A DNA stretch of 64,000 nucleotides from VRUE01 sp963764365 (GCA_963764365.1 CAVXSI010000020.1:124001-188000), one strand, 5' to 3'. Shown: positions 53,601 through 61,531, numbered from the stretch's first letter. Notes: generated from the letters alone by a model not told the origin. Numbers and translations: made by a program.

Positions 53601-54158
53601 GGGCAGGCGGGGCTCGGCCTCGCCGCGGCTGCGCAGCTCCGCGTGGGCGCCGACGACGACGGCCCGCAGGCCGCCGATTTCGAAGGCGGCGACGGTCCGC
53701 TCCCGGTCCGCGTCCCCGTCGGCGAGGAACTCGGCGAGGGCGTCGTCGAAGGCCTCGCGTGCGGCCCGCTCCGCCTCCGGCGCGTCGAGGACCCGGAAGC
53801 GGGGGTCGATTCCCGCAGCGACCGGGTGGGCGGCCAGCAGGCGGCTGCAGAAGCCGTGGATCGTCGTCACCCAGGCACCGCCGATCGTCGCCAGCAGCTC
53901 GGCGGCGCGCTGCGAGCCCGCCGCCGCCCGCTGCGCCAGCGCCGTCCGGATCCGCTGCCGCAGCTCGGCCGCCGCCTTGTCGGTGAAGGTGAAGGCGAGC
54001 ACCGCGTCGGCGGGAACCTCGAGGTCGCAGACCAGGCGGCAGTAGCGGTCGACCATGACCCCGGTCTTGCCGGTCCCGGCACCGGCCTCGACCAGCACGT
54101 CGCGGGCGTCGGCCTCGATCGCCCGTGCCTGCTCCGGCGTCGGCTCGCGGCTGCTCAC
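50637..54158 (-). CDS. UvrD-like helicase with RecB-family nuclease domain (AddA/AdnA-like)
   Basis: 1,173 residues from GTG at 54158, overlapping the upstream gene's stop (GTGA). Helicase motifs are Walker A VEAGAGTGKTGVMV (25-32), motif Ia AFTFTDKAAAELRQR, motif II LLVDEFQDTNRLQ (about 334), motif III GDELQSIYGFRHAD, motif V IMTVHSAKGLEF (about 712) and motif VI LHVAATRARERL. The C-terminal nuclease has PLVVDYKTDRL (about 1064), plus one Cys in EECGYRFY (about 914) and three in CRECPALGRLC (about 1155), the AddB-type Fe-S arrangement. With the neighbouring subunit it should resect double-strand breaks. The perfect inverted repeat at 51326-51372 lies in the coding sequence. Confidence 0.9.
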   Translation of the reverse strand: MSSREPTPEQARAIEADARDVLVEAGAGTGKTGVMVDRYCRLVCDLEVPADAVLAFTFTDKAAAELRQRIRTALAQRAAAGSQRAAELLATIGGAWVTTIHGFCSRLLAAHPVAAGIDPRFRVLDAPEAERAAREAFDDALAEFLADGDADRERTVAAFEIGGLRAVVVGAHAELRSRGEAEPRLPAPPEPDPEAAVRRLAAIAAETLEELKPTDSNRELVERALERLGGSAGAPGLDELTALQTGSRAKSMTAYREAIDAAVARTAEAGEGGEAYRHVAELLALFDRRFDAVRERREGLDFEDLQLRAARLLEREEVGDAYRERFSHLLVDEFQDTNRLQLRLIEALRGPRTALMVVGDELQSIYGFRHADLDVFRERRRAVEASGDAAAIELSGNFRSRPEVIAAVNAIGDELLGDSFHPLRVGAPPQAPAPPGDGPAVELLLTARDGWDADGIDLAPATDADTPPARLAEARFVAERLRRLHESGVERGEMVVLLRAFTHLDAYEDSLGRAGLRPYTIGGRGYWSQQQVADVRALLATIANPLDDQALFGALASPACAATPDTLWLLRAAAGRRRHAWPALERAAGLGDGELDDPERLRQIPEPELALLRRFAATIAGLRARVGRLSLAELIDAAIGETGYDLAILMRPAGEAQFANVRKLMRLAGEFETREGRDLRGLLDFLSAHSEADAEAEAASAIEGHDGVRIMTVHSAKGLEFGVVAVPGLGRPLLTGRLPALTLGREPERPRVGLQLRRLGAASIKLFAHEELCAELQEREAAEELRLLHVAATRARERLILSGVAMPKPGRGAPGTPTIERIVDGFEVDRERDSEIELPAPQPRDGLEASFAPARIAVRVNLPSPERAAALTAMRREAAAERAPSAVPAPLLERRPPTAPNRPLSYTAIAAYEECGYRFYMERVLDLGERVRGLSRHAGQTANAPPGIGDGEAGDGRSEAAARGAAVHSLLEWSQANGWREPDADLVAEQAATAGLDPGNGIADELLGPIRAWLGSDLLAERIACAGTLVRAEVPLLLGVAGATLRGSIDLLAEREGAAPLVVDYKTDRLRGSPPAERAARYATQRSIYALAVAEARGASEVEVAYVFLERPDEPVLELLDTAAIGRGREELAAAIGRIGAGEFPVAPVERRDWDLCRECPALGRLCSGPEAT
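51326..51372. repeat. Perfect 22-bp inverted repeat inside the helicase-nuclease gene
   Basis: GCGCGTTCGCGGTTTGTCCCGC (first 20 shown elsewhere as two halves) occupies 51326-51347 and its exact complement 51351-51372, with a GTG/CAC loop. It encodes part of RVRGLSRHAGQTANA, a basic and polar insert between the Fe-S Cys motif (ECGYRFYMERVLDLG) and the conserved AAARGAAVHSLLEW helix. It is absent elsewhere in the window. Confidence 0.85.
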
Positions 54159-57136
54159 CGTTCCCCCCGCTCGCCGTCTCCGGCTTCGGCCGGGGCGCGG
54201 TCGCGGCGGCAGATCGGCGCGAAGGCGCAGAAGGTGGGGCAGACGTCGTGGCCGCGCAGCCCGCGGCGCGGGCCGGGGTCGCGGCGAATCTCGCCGCGGC
54301 GCATGCGGTCGACGATCTCGCCCGCGCGGGCGCGGGCGTCGGCCAGCATCCGCTCGAAGCCCTCGCCGTCGACCAGGTCGCCGGGGTAGAGCCGGTAGGG
54401 CGCGAGCGCATCCGCGGCGTCCTCGCGCACCGCCCCGCGCGGGCGCCGCAAGTCGCTCGAGGTGCCGCGCAGCGCGTGGTAGAGGCCACCGACCGCATCC
54501 GTCCCCCAGTGCTCGGCGACCGCGATCAGGTAGAGCTGCAGCTGCAGCTTCTCCTGCTCCTCGAACTTCCCCAGCGGCGTCACCGCGCGCGAGAGCTTGT
54601 AGTCGATCACGATCGCCCGCCCGGCGGGATCGCGGTCGACCCGGTCGATCGCCCCGTGCAGCGCCCAGCCGTCGATCTCCAGCGCCGGCCTCTCGGCGTC
54701 CTCCTGCTCGCCGAAGGCGGCCTCCAGCAGCCACGGCTCGAAGCCGGCCGGAGCGCGCGACACCTCGTCGGCGAGGAAGCGGGTCAGCAGGGCCTCGACC
54801 CGGCGCACGATCGCCCGCTCGGCCGGATGCTCGCCGAGGCCGCGTTCCCCGGCGAGCTCGGCGACGAGCTGCCGCCCGCGCCCGGTCCAGGCGCCGAGCG
54901 AGCCGGGACGGGGGAGCGGGTCGCCGCCGGGCCGCTCGCGGTAGAGGCGCTCCAGCACGCCGTGCATCAGCCCGCCCTGGACGAGCGGGTCCGGCGTCGG
55001 GTCGAGCGGCTGCGGGTCGAGCTCGTGGGCGACGAACCAGCGGTAGGAGCAGAGGTCGAACTCCTCCAGCGTCGTGCCGCCGTAGGCCGGCACCGAGGAG
55101 AGGGCCTCGAGCACGGCCGGGTTCGAGATCGGGCCGGGTGCGCGGCCGGCGGCCTCGGCGGCCCGCGCCCGGGCAAGCTGGGCCTCCGAGGCGGCCGCGT
55201 GCCGCGGCAGGCGCACGCAGGTCAGGTCGCGGGCGATCGTCAGCTCCTCCTCGACCGGATCGGCCTCGCCGTCCGCGGGCGGCGCCGGCTCGAGCAGGCG
55301 GCGGACGTCGTCGAGGAAGGGGGAGCGGGGCTCGGCGACGCCATCCTCGTCGCTGTCTCGATAGGAGAGGAAGAGGCGCCTGCTCGGCAGCGCCAGGCAG
55401 GCGTGGAACAGGTAGCGCTCCTCGGAGTCGGGGTCGCGGCGCGGGTCGAGGCCGAGGGCGAGCCGCTGCGCTTCGGAGAGGAACGGGTCCTCGCCGCGGT
55501 CGCGGCGCGGGAACTCGCCGTCCTGCAGCGAGGCGACGAAGGCGTGCTCGAAGCGAGAGGCGCGCAGCCGATAGGGGCTGGCGATCCGCACCCGTCCCTC
55601 GACCGGGCCGCTCCAGGCGTCGAAGCGGAGCTCGCGCAGGGTCGCCGCCAGCTCGGCCGGCGGCGGCGCCAGGCCGGGCAGCTCGGCGAGGTCGCCGAGC
55701 GCCCCCGAGACCGCCCCGGCGGCGCGCAGCTCCAGCCCGTCGCCGTGCTGCGGCCGCGGCCCGTCCTCCTCGCCGCGCAGCGGTCGCGACGCCATCGTCG
55801 CCGCCAGCCGGGCGACGGTCGCCGCCAGCGCCGCCGGTCCCTCTTCGGCGGAGCGCCTGACGCGCTCGAGGTCTCCCGGGAGCCGCTCGTGGCGCTCCTC
55901 CCACAGCTCCAGCGCCGCGGCGGCGCTCTGCAGGCGGCGGCGGCGCACGGCGCGCTCGAACCAGTCGACCTGCGCGGGGGGGATGCCGGAGGGCCCGCGG
56001 AGGAAGCGCAGCAGGTCGCTGGCGCGACCGGCGCCGAGCTCCGCCTCGAGCAGCGCGACCAGCGTCCCGCCGACCGAGGTGGCGGCGACCGGCACCTCGG
56101 CCTCCAGCGCGACCGCGATCCCGTAGGACTCGAGCACCGAGGCGATCAGCGGCCCGCGCCGCACCGGGTCGCGGACCGCGATCGCGATCGCGGCCGGGTC
56201 GGCGCCGGACTCGATCAGCTTCGCCGCCTCGGCCCCGATCGCCTCCGCCTCGCTGCGCGCCCCGGCCGAGCGCAGCAGCACCAGCGCCGCGTCGGGCCGC
56301 AGGCGTGCCGGTTCGGCGCGGCCGAGCTCGCGCTGCAGGTGGGCCAGCAGTGGGTCGACGCCGAAGGCGCCGGGATCGGCGGGCGCGCTCAGCGCCTCCT
56401 CGGCGGTCGCGATCTCGCGCAGCGTCTCGATCGACGGCCGCCGCGCCGCCAGCGCCGCGTTCCCCGCTTCGAAGGGGAGGGCTACGGTGACCTCGGTCGC
56501 CGCGCTCAGCGCCTCCAGCAAGCGGCGCTGGTTGCCGGTCGGGTCGCCGGGCTCATAGAGGAAGACCGGCCGTCCCCTCCAGGCCGCGGGCGCAGCCCGC
56601 AGCGACTCGATCGCCGCCCGCTCGGCGTCGTAGGCGTCACCCGGCCCGAGACTGTCGCGAACCTCGGCGTAGGCGGCGAACAGGGCGGTCAGGTCGGCAA
56701 GGTACGCCGAGGAGGCGAGGGTCTGCGCGCCGGAGCCCAGCGCGCCGGGATCGAGCCCGGCGCTCTGCAGCTCGCCGAGCAGGCGCTCGAAGGGGATCGC
56801 GAAGCCGGGCCGCGCCGCCGAGCGCCGCAGCGGCCCGAGGCTCCCGCGCCGCGAGGCGATCCCCGCCGAGACGGCGGCCAGCCGCTGGGCCGGGGTCAGC
56901 TGGGCGGCCGCCGGCGCCCCGGTCGAGCGCCCGACCTCGCGGAACAGTTCGGCGAAGGTCAGCACCGAGCCGCCGAGCGCGGCGCCGTCGGCGCAGAGCC
57001 CGCGCTCGAAGCGGAAGACGTCGTCCAGGGTGGGGAGGACGAGCACCGGGTCGCGGTCGAGCGCGGCGCGGAACAGCGTCAGGACCCGGTCGGCGCGGCC
57101 GGAGTTGGGGGGTCCGTGGATCAGCTTCAGAGACAT
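54155..57136 (-). CDS. PD-(D/E)xK nuclease / degenerate helicase subunit (AddB/AdnB-like)
   Basis: 993 residues from ATG at 57136 (MSLKLIHGPPNSGRADRVLT); two earlier in-frame ATGs are less likely. The N-terminal P-loop is altered (GPPNSGRADRV instead of GxxGxGKT), so ATPase activity is doubtful. Helicase-like parts follow (FEHAFVASLQDGEFPRRDRG; ERYLFHACLALPSRRLFLSY). The C-terminal RecB nuclease has IDRVDRDPAGRAIVIDYKLS (about 845). Four Cys, one in FDLCSYRWF (about 697) and three in DVCPTFCAFAPIC (about 962-974), are placed to hold a 4Fe-4S cluster as in AddB. It is co-translated with the helicase subunit downstream. Confidence 0.85.
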   Translation of the reverse strand: MSLKLIHGPPNSGRADRVLTLFRAALDRDPVLVLPTLDDVFRFERGLCADGAALGGSVLTFAELFREVGRSTGAPAAAQLTPAQRLAAVSAGIASRRGSLGPLRRSAARPGFAIPFERLLGELQSAGLDPGALGSGAQTLASSAYLADLTALFAAYAEVRDSLGPGDAYDAERAAIESLRAAPAAWRGRPVFLYEPGDPTGNQRRLLEALSAATEVTVALPFEAGNAALAARRPSIETLREIATAEEALSAPADPGAFGVDPLLAHLQRELGRAEPARLRPDAALVLLRSAGARSEAEAIGAEAAKLIESGADPAAIAIAVRDPVRRGPLIASVLESYGIAVALEAEVPVAATSVGGTLVALLEAELGAGRASDLLRFLRGPSGIPPAQVDWFERAVRRRRLQSAAAALELWEERHERLPGDLERVRRSAEEGPAALAATVARLAATMASRPLRGEEDGPRPQHGDGLELRAAGAVSGALGDLAELPGLAPPPAELAATLRELRFDAWSGPVEGRVRIASPYRLRASRFEHAFVASLQDGEFPRRDRGEDPFLSEAQRLALGLDPRRDPDSEERYLFHACLALPSRRLFLSYRDSDEDGVAEPRSPFLDDVRRLLEPAPPADGEADPVEEELTIARDLTCVRLPRHAAASEAQLARARAAEAAGRAPGPISNPAVLEALSSVPAYGGTTLEEFDLCSYRWFVAHELDPQPLDPTPDPLVQGGLMHGVLERLYRERPGGDPLPRPGSLGAWTGRGRQLVAELAGERGLGEHPAERAIVRRVEALLTRFLADEVSRAPAGFEPWLLEAAFGEQEDAERPALEIDGWALHGAIDRVDRDPAGRAIVIDYKLSRAVTPLGKFEEQEKLQLQLYLIAVAEHWGTDAVGGLYHALRGTSSDLRRPRGAVREDAADALAPYRLYPGDLVDGEGFERMLADARARAGEIVDRMRRGEIRRDPGPRRGLRGHDVCPTFCAFAPICRRDRAPAEAGDGERGER

Positions 57137-57269
57137 CGCGGAACGAACCAGCATAGGTCGGCCTCCGGCGCGCCCGCCGTCGCCCGAATGCCGCCTGGCA
57201 AAGCCGCAAATGGGGCGATTCCGTCCCCAGCTTTGCCGTCTACCGCCCCCTCTAGATTGAGTCACGCGA

Positions 57270-57725
57270 ATGGCCCTCTGCTTCGTAGACCCAGCCGATG
57301 CGATCCGCGCGATCTCCGACTCGATCGGACGCGAGGCGCGTCGCCAGCTGCTCGGCGAGGCGGTTCGCGCCTGGGTCGACGAGATCCCCGACCACGAACT
57401 CGAGGTCCACTACGCCAAAGCCCTCTCCGAGCTGGACGAGCACGACATCTCGATGCTCGCCGCCTGGCACGGCTCGCTGGAGATCGGCCAGCCGCTGCCC
57501 AACCGCGACTTCCTCATGGGCGCCTTCGGCTCGCTCGGCGACAACCGCCGCGAGGCCATGAAGCTGGCGGCCGGCTTCCGCGGCGAGGAGGCCGTCGACG
57601 CCGGCGTCACCGAGGACGACGCGCTCGAACTGGTCCTCGAGATGCTCTCGCCGCCGCGCCTGATGGACCTCGCCGTGGAGGCCGTCGACCTCTACGTCTG
57701 GGACCGCGCCGGCTCCGAGAACTAG
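57270..57725 (+). CDS. Conserved-looking protein of unknown function
   Basis: 151 residues (MALCFVDPADAIRAISDSIG). All-helical and acidic: GREARRQLLGEAVRAWVDEI, SELDEHDISMLAAWHGSLEI, DALELVLEMLSPPRLMDLAV. No recognised family. TAGATT (57253-57258) lies 11 nt before the ATG. Divergent from the AddB-like gene. The TAG stop is part of the left arm of R100 copy 4. Confidence 0.65.
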   Translation: MALCFVDPADAIRAISDSIGREARRQLLGEAVRAWVDEIPDHELEVHYAKALSELDEHDISMLAAWHGSLEIGQPLPNRDFLMGAFGSLGDNRREAMKLAAGFRGEEAVDAGVTEDDALELVLEMLSPPRLMDLAVEAVDLYVWDRAGSEN

Positions 57726-57844
57726 GACGCTGCAAACCGGCGCATCTCGGGGTCTTCGGTCGGTCGGATCGGGTCACGCACGAAAGTGCGCTCCCCTCAC
57801 CGTCCTCCCTGCATCCCCCGACCTGCTTGGTTTTCGCGTCCTAG
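57722..57844. repeat. R100 repeat, copy 4
   Basis: The outer stem CTAGGACGCTGCAAACC (57722-57738) pairs with GGTTTTCGCGTCCTAG (57829-57844) with one bulge. The core keeps CCGGCGCATCTCGGGGTCTT, CGGTCGGTCGGATC, a CGCAC-GAAA-GTGCG hairpin, CCCCTCACCGTCCTCCC and GACCTGCTTGG. The left arm holds the stop of the upstream gene. On the other strand the element encodes the last residues and the stop of the HAD gene. Confidence 0.75.
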
Positions 57845-58474
57845 CGTTTTGCGGATTTCTGAAATTGCCTGTTTGTTGTTCTGAAAATGGACCGATTTGA
57901 TGCCGGCCCGTTCGGCGCCTTCGCAGTTGACCTGGACGTCGTCGACGAACAGGCAGCGCTCGGCCGGCAGGCCGATCCGCTCCAGCGTCAACGCGTAGAT
58001 CCTCGATTCGGGCTTGCGGCAGCCGACGAAGCCCGAGTCGACGACCGTCTCGAAGATCTCGTCGACCGGCAGCATCGGCCGCCACAGCGGCTCCCACTCG
58101 CGCACGTTGTTGGTCAGCATCGCCATCCGGTGGCCGCCGTCCTTGAGCTCGCGCATCAGCTCGATCATCGGCGGGTTGGGGTCGAGCGCCTCGAAATAGA
58201 TCTCTTTGAACCGGTGCATCTGCGGCCGGTGGCCGAGCAGCGGCTCGAGCGCGTCGGTCAGCTGCTCGAGGAAGGCCGCCTCGGTGATCTCGCCGCGCTC
58301 CATCTCGAACAGCGGGTTGTCGCCGTTGGCCTCGGTCGCCGCCTGCATGCCCTTGCCGAGGACCTCGGCGCCGATCCCCGTCTGGTCCTGGAAGGCCATG
58401 AACGATTCGATCAGCGGCGTCGTCAGCACGCCGCCGAAGTCGCTGATCACCGCCTCGATCGGGCCGTCAGCCAT
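57797..58474 (-). CDS. HAD-family hydrolase with repeat-derived C-terminus
   Basis: 225 residues. The HAD core is visible: EAVISDFGGVLTTPLIESFM with nucleophile Asp12 (DFGGVL, as in epoxide-hydrolase N-domain-like HADs), AMLTNNVREWEP with motif II Thr, Lys in FVGCRKPESRIYALTLERIG, and CLFVDDVQVNCEGAERAGIK. It probably cleaves a phosphate ester. The last 14 residues (GRENQAGRGMQGGR) and the stop are encoded by R100 copy 4 and do not look like part of the fold. It overlaps the upstream gene by 8 bp. Confidence 0.85.
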   Translation of the reverse strand: MADGPIEAVISDFGGVLTTPLIESFMAFQDQTGIGAEVLGKGMQAATEANGDNPLFEMERGEITEAAFLEQLTDALEPLLGHRPQMHRFKEIYFEALDPNPPMIELMRELKDGGHRMAMLTNNVREWEPLWRPMLPVDEIFETVVDSGFVGCRKPESRIYALTLERIGLPAERCLFVDDVQVNCEGAERAGIKSVHFQNNKQAISEIRKTLGRENQAGRGMQGGR

Positions 58475-58859
58475 CGGCGCGGACGACCTCGTAGTGGCCG
58501 AGCCCCTCGCGCCCCTCCAGGGCCCAGCGGAAGAAGGCGACGTCGGAGCGCAGGCCGTCGCGGCGCACCTCGGCGGCGCTGATCAGCGTGCCGGCCCCGC
58601 GCAGCGGCTGCGCGCCCTCGTCGTCCAGCCACAGCTCCAGCGTCGCCCGCCGCTGCACGCCGTCCTCGCCGTACTCGGTCGAGAGCAGCGCCTCGGAGGC
58701 CTCGGCCGGCGCCCCGTCGGGCCCGCAGAGCACCGCGGCGACCGTCTCGTCCCCGTGGACCGCCGAGCCGGGGGGCCGTACGGCGGTCAGCGCCAGCAGC
58801 CCGCCGTCGGCGAAGACGATGCCGATCGAACGGCGCTGGACCTGTCCTCTGTCGGCCAT
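58467..58859 (-). CDS. Hypothetical protein
   Basis: 130 residues from ATG at 58859 (MADRGQVQRRSIGIVFADGG); a GTG at 58865 would add two residues. Beta-rich with repeated strands (LLALTAVRPPGSAVHGDETV; ATLELWLDDEGAQPLRGAGT). No family recognised. On the minus strand TATGCT lies 9 nt before the ATG. It overlaps the HAD gene, so the two are likely translated together. Confidence 0.55.
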   Translation of the reverse strand: MADRGQVQRRSIGIVFADGGLLALTAVRPPGSAVHGDETVAAVLCGPDGAPAEASEALLSTEYGEDGVQRRATLELWLDDEGAQPLRGAGTLISAAEVRRDGLRSDVAFFRWALEGREGLGHYEVVRADG

Positions 58860-58897
58860 CGGCACGGCAGCATATTTGCTCCCGCTAGGCTGTTGCC
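58860..58897. promoter_or_regulatory. Compact divergent promoter region
   Basis: 38 bp between two divergent ATGs. Plus strand: TAGGCT (58886-58891), 6 nt before ATG 58898. Minus strand: TATGCT, 9 nt before ATG 58859. Both fit leaderless transcripts whose core promoters overlap. Confidence 0.55.
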
Positions 58898-59215
58898 ATG
58901 GCAGAGAACCAGACCGAAGCGCTGACCGAGGACGACGTGCTGGAGGCCCTCGAGGAGGTGATCGATCCCGAGCTGGGACTCGACTTCGTCTCGCTCGGCC
59001 TCGTCTACGGCGTCGAGATCGAGAAGGAGGACGTCTACGTCACCTTCACCCTGACGACCCCGGCCTGCCCGATCGGCCCCCAGGTCTCCGAGCAGATGAA
59101 GGAGTTCGTCGGCGACCTCCCCGGCGTCAACGCCGTCCACCCGAAGATGATCTTCGACCCCCCGTGGAGCCCGGAGATGATGACCGAGGACGCCAAGTTC
59201 GCACTTGGGTTCTGA
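58898..59215 (+). CDS. MIP18/SufT-type iron-sulfur cluster assembly factor (DUF59)
   Basis: 105 residues. The family pattern VLEALEEVIDPELGLDFVSL, then GLVYGVEIEKEDVYVTFTLT and TPACPIGPQVSEQMKEFV is complete, including the reactive Cys in TPACP (about 64), followed by FDPPWSPEMM. Such proteins (SufT, PaaD, MIP18) help deliver Fe-S clusters to target enzymes. It stands alone here, without suf genes. TAGGCT lies 6 nt before the ATG. Confidence 0.88.
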   Translation: MAENQTEALTEDDVLEALEEVIDPELGLDFVSLGLVYGVEIEKEDVYVTFTLTTPACPIGPQVSEQMKEFVGDLPGVNAVHPKMIFDPPWSPEMMTEDAKFALGF

Positions 59216-59267
59216 GCGCGTTTCAGAGTTGACGCAATCGCGGCGCGCGCGTTGTCCTGGGTGGCCC

Positions 59268-59295
59268 TTGACTAATGACGCGGTGGTGGGATATT
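59268..59295 (+). promoter_or_regulatory. Promoter of the small dimeric-barrel gene
   Basis: TTGACT (59268-59273), 16 bp, then GATATT (59290-59295). AAGGAG before the ATG at 59327 shows that this message has a leader, unlike many neighbours. Confidence 0.5.
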
Positions 59296-59326
59296 GCGCA
59301 GACATTCCCGATTTTAAGGAGTCGAG

Positions 59327-59635
59327 ATGAAGTACATGGTCAGCGCAACCCCTGGTCCGATGCCACCGACCCCCGAGCAGTTCGATGCGGCGATCGCCTG
59401 GCTCGACGGAAAGGTCGCCGACGGCAGCTTCGACTGCGTCTTCGGGTTCATCGAGGGCGGCGGCCTCAGCGTCGCCAACGTCGACTCTCATAGCGACGTC
59501 CTCGACCTGATGGCCGACTATCCGCTCTACGGGCTGGTCACCTGGGAGGTGCGCCCGCTGCTCGAGTTCAAAGACGGCATCGACACGGTGCGGGCGAAGC
59601 TTGCCGAGGCTCAGGCGGCGATGGGTGGCGGCTAG
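59327..59635 (+). CDS. Small alpha/beta-barrel protein (muconolactone isomerase/YCII-like)
   Basis: 102 residues (MKYMVSATPGPMPPTPEQFD), with AAGGAG 5 nt before the ATG. The pattern of a dimeric ferredoxin-like barrel is visible (strand, helix EQFDAAIAWLDGKVADGSFD, strands FGFIEGGGLSVANVDSHSDV and a last strand GLVTWEVRPLLEFKDGIDTV). It resembles muconolactone isomerase-like and YCII-type proteins, but the catalytic residues cannot be assigned. Tail-to-tail with the FxsA gene, 3 bp apart. Confidence 0.6.
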   Translation: MKYMVSATPGPMPPTPEQFDAAIAWLDGKVADGSFDCVFGFIEGGGLSVANVDSHSDVLDLMADYPLYGLVTWEVRPLLEFKDGIDTVRAKLAEAQAAMGGG

Positions 59636-59638
59636 CGC

Positions 59639-60115
59639 TCAGCGCGGCAGCTGCGGGTCGTCCTCGCCGATCTCCTCGGCGGTTGCCTCGAAGTCGTAGT
59701 CCCGGCGCGGTTGGTCCGCGCCCGGCCGCGGGCCGGCTCCGCCGAGGCCGACGACGATGAAGCGGCGGGCGGCGTAGGTATGGAGGAGTCCACGGGCGAT
59801 CGCCCGGGTGGGCGGGAAGAGCAGCAGCAGGCCGAAGGCGTCGGTGATGAAGCCCGGGGTCAGCAGCAGGGCGCCGCCGAAGGTGATCATCACTCCGTCG
59901 GCGACCTCGCGCCCCGGGAAGCGCCGCGCCGCGATCGCCTCGTTGAAGCGCCGCCAGGCGCCGCGGCCCTGGTGGCGCAGCAGCGCCGCGCCGAGCAGCG
60001 ACATCGCCAGCAGCAGGACGAGGGTGGGGAGGACGCCGATCAGCCCGCCGACCTTGACGATCACGTACAGCTCGAGCAGCGGGACGGCGATGAAGAGGAG
60101 GACCAGCAGGACCAC
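59639..60115 (-). CDS. fxsA: FxsA family membrane protein
   Basis: 158 residues. Family features: VLLVLLFIAVPLLELYVIVK (helix 1, with the conserved Pro-Glu), GVLPTLVLLLAMSLLGAALL, GRGAWRRFNEAIAARRFPGR and DGVMITFGGALLLTPGFITD, which is the FxsA signature. The C-terminal tail is acidic and unstructured. FxsA in E. coli affects phage exclusion when overproduced; its cellular role is unclear. It starts 3 bp after the stop of the WS/DGAT gene, so the two form an operon. Confidence 0.85.
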   Translation of the reverse strand: MVLLVLLFIAVPLLELYVIVKVGGLIGVLPTLVLLLAMSLLGAALLRHQGRGAWRRFNEAIAARRFPGREVADGVMITFGGALLLTPGFITDAFGLLLLFPPTRAIARGLLHTYAARRFIVVGLGGAGPRPGADQPRRDYDFEATAEEIGEDDPQLPR

Positions 60116-60118
60116 GGC

Positions 60119-61531
60119 TCAGGCCGCGGCGGCGGCGACCGCGGCCTGCTCGAGCTCGGCCAGCGACTCGTCGAGCCCGCGGGCGACGGTTTCGACGTCT
60201 TCCATCGAGTCGTAGTCGGCCAGCAGGCCGAAGCAGATGCGGCCGTTGTAGCTCATGATCGCCACCGCCAGGGCGTGGTTCTGGGGCAGGAAGGCGATCG
60301 GGAAGACCTCTTCCAGCTCGCGCCCGAGGACGTAGAGCGGCTGTTGCGGCCCCGGCACGTTGGTGACGATCAGGTTGAACAGCCTGGTCGAGAAGTTGAT
60401 CCGCGCCGCCTGGGCGAGCAGGGTCGGCGGCGCGAAGTCGTTGAAGCGGGAGATCACCTCGGCGCCAAGCGCCTGCTTGGAGCGCTTCAGCCCCTCCATC
60501 TGCTCGCTCACCACCCGCAGCCGCCGCACCGGGTCCTCGACGTAGACCGGCAGCGGCCCCCGCAGCGCCGCGAGCTTGTTGCCCAGCTGTCCCCGCTCGT
60601 CGGCGGCGCGGATCGAGACCGGGACCAGCGCCCGCAGCTCCAGCCCCTCGGTGCGGATGCTGCGCTCGTGCAGCCACTTGCGCAGCGCCCCGGTGACGAC
60701 CGCGAGGACGACGTCGTTGACGGTGCCGCCGAAGGTGTCCTTGATCCGTTTGAAGGTCGCCAGCTCCGAGCGCGTCCAGGTGAAGCGCCGGTGCGGTCCG
60801 ATCGGCTGGTTCAGCGGCATGTCCGGGGCCGGGTCGGCGAAGGCGCCGACCACCTCGGCGACCCCCTCCAGCGCCTCGACGGCCCGCCGCGCCGCCGTCT
60901 CCGGGTGGCGCACCGCGGCCACCGCCCGCTCGGCCAGTTTCACCGGGGCCGCCGCTACGTCGCTCGCCCCGCGGGCGATCAGCTGGGCGGTGCCCGGGGT
61001 CGGCACCGGCACCCAGCCGTCCTCGACCGGCGCCGGCTCGGGGACCGGCTCGAGGTCGAAGAGGACGGTGCCGATGTCGACCCCGGCGATTCCGTCGACC
61101 GCCGCGTGGTGGGTCTTGGTCAGCAGCGCGAAGCGGTCGCGCTCGAGGCCCTGCACCAGCCACATCTCCCAGAGCGGCTTGGAGCGGTCGAGCTGCTGCG
61201 AGAAGACCCGCGCGGCGAGCCGCTGCAGCTGCGCCTCGCCGCCCGGATCGGGCAGCGCGGTGTGGCGGATGTGGTAGCTGAGGTTGAAGTTGACGTCGTC
61301 GGCCCAGAGCGGGCGCCCGGCCTCCAACGGCGGCACCACCAGGCGTTGGCGGAAGCGCGGAACCTGGTCCAGCCGCCCGCGCACGTGCTCGACCAGATCG
61401 ACGTAGCGAGGCGGCGGGCCCTCGAAGATCAGCAGGCCGCCGATGTGCATGTGGCTGGTGTCGCTCTCGTTGGTCAGGAACGAGGCGTCGACCGCGGTCA
61501 GGCGCTCGAGGTTGCCGGCGGCGTCGTTCAT
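60119..61531 (-). CDS. Wax ester synthase / diacylglycerol O-acyltransferase (WS/DGAT)
   Basis: 470 residues (MNDAAGNLERLTAVDASFLT). The active-site motif KTHHAAVDGIAGVDIGTVLF (HHxxxDG, about 138-145) is intact. PLWADDVNFNLSYHIRHTAL, then the second-half NDVVLAVVTGALRKWL and NLIVTNVPGPQQPLYVLGRE complete the family. It esterifies fatty acyl-CoA to diacylglycerol or fatty alcohol for storage lipid. Minus-strand TAGCCT (61538-61543) lies exactly 6 nt before the ATG. Together with the acyl-CoA catabolism genes it indicates lipid-storage metabolism. Confidence 0.92.
   Translation of the reverse strand: MNDAAGNLERLTAVDASFLTNESDTSHMHIGGLLIFEGPPPRYVDLVEHVRGRLDQVPRFRQRLVVPPLEAGRPLWADDVNFNLSYHIRHTALPDPGGEAQLQRLAARVFSQQLDRSKPLWEMWLVQGLERDRFALLTKTHHAAVDGIAGVDIGTVLFDLEPVPEPAPVEDGWVPVPTPGTAQLIARGASDVAAAPVKLAERAVAAVRHPETAARRAVEALEGVAEVVGAFADPAPDMPLNQPIGPHRRFTWTRSELATFKRIKDTFGGTVNDVVLAVVTGALRKWLHERSIRTEGLELRALVPVSIRAADERGQLGNKLAALRGPLPVYVEDPVRRLRVVSEQMEGLKRSKQALGAEVISRFNDFAPPTLLAQAARINFSTRLFNLIVTNVPGPQQPLYVLGRELEEVFPIAFLPQNHALAVAIMSYNGRICFGLLADYDSMEDVETVARGLDESLAELEQAAVAAAAA

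Noticed and set aside
54159..55904. Extension of the helicase-nuclease subunit upstream of GTG 54158
   Set aside because: It overlaps the real AddB-like gene in another frame; the family N-terminus (TPEQARAIEADARDVLVEAG) begins right after 54158.
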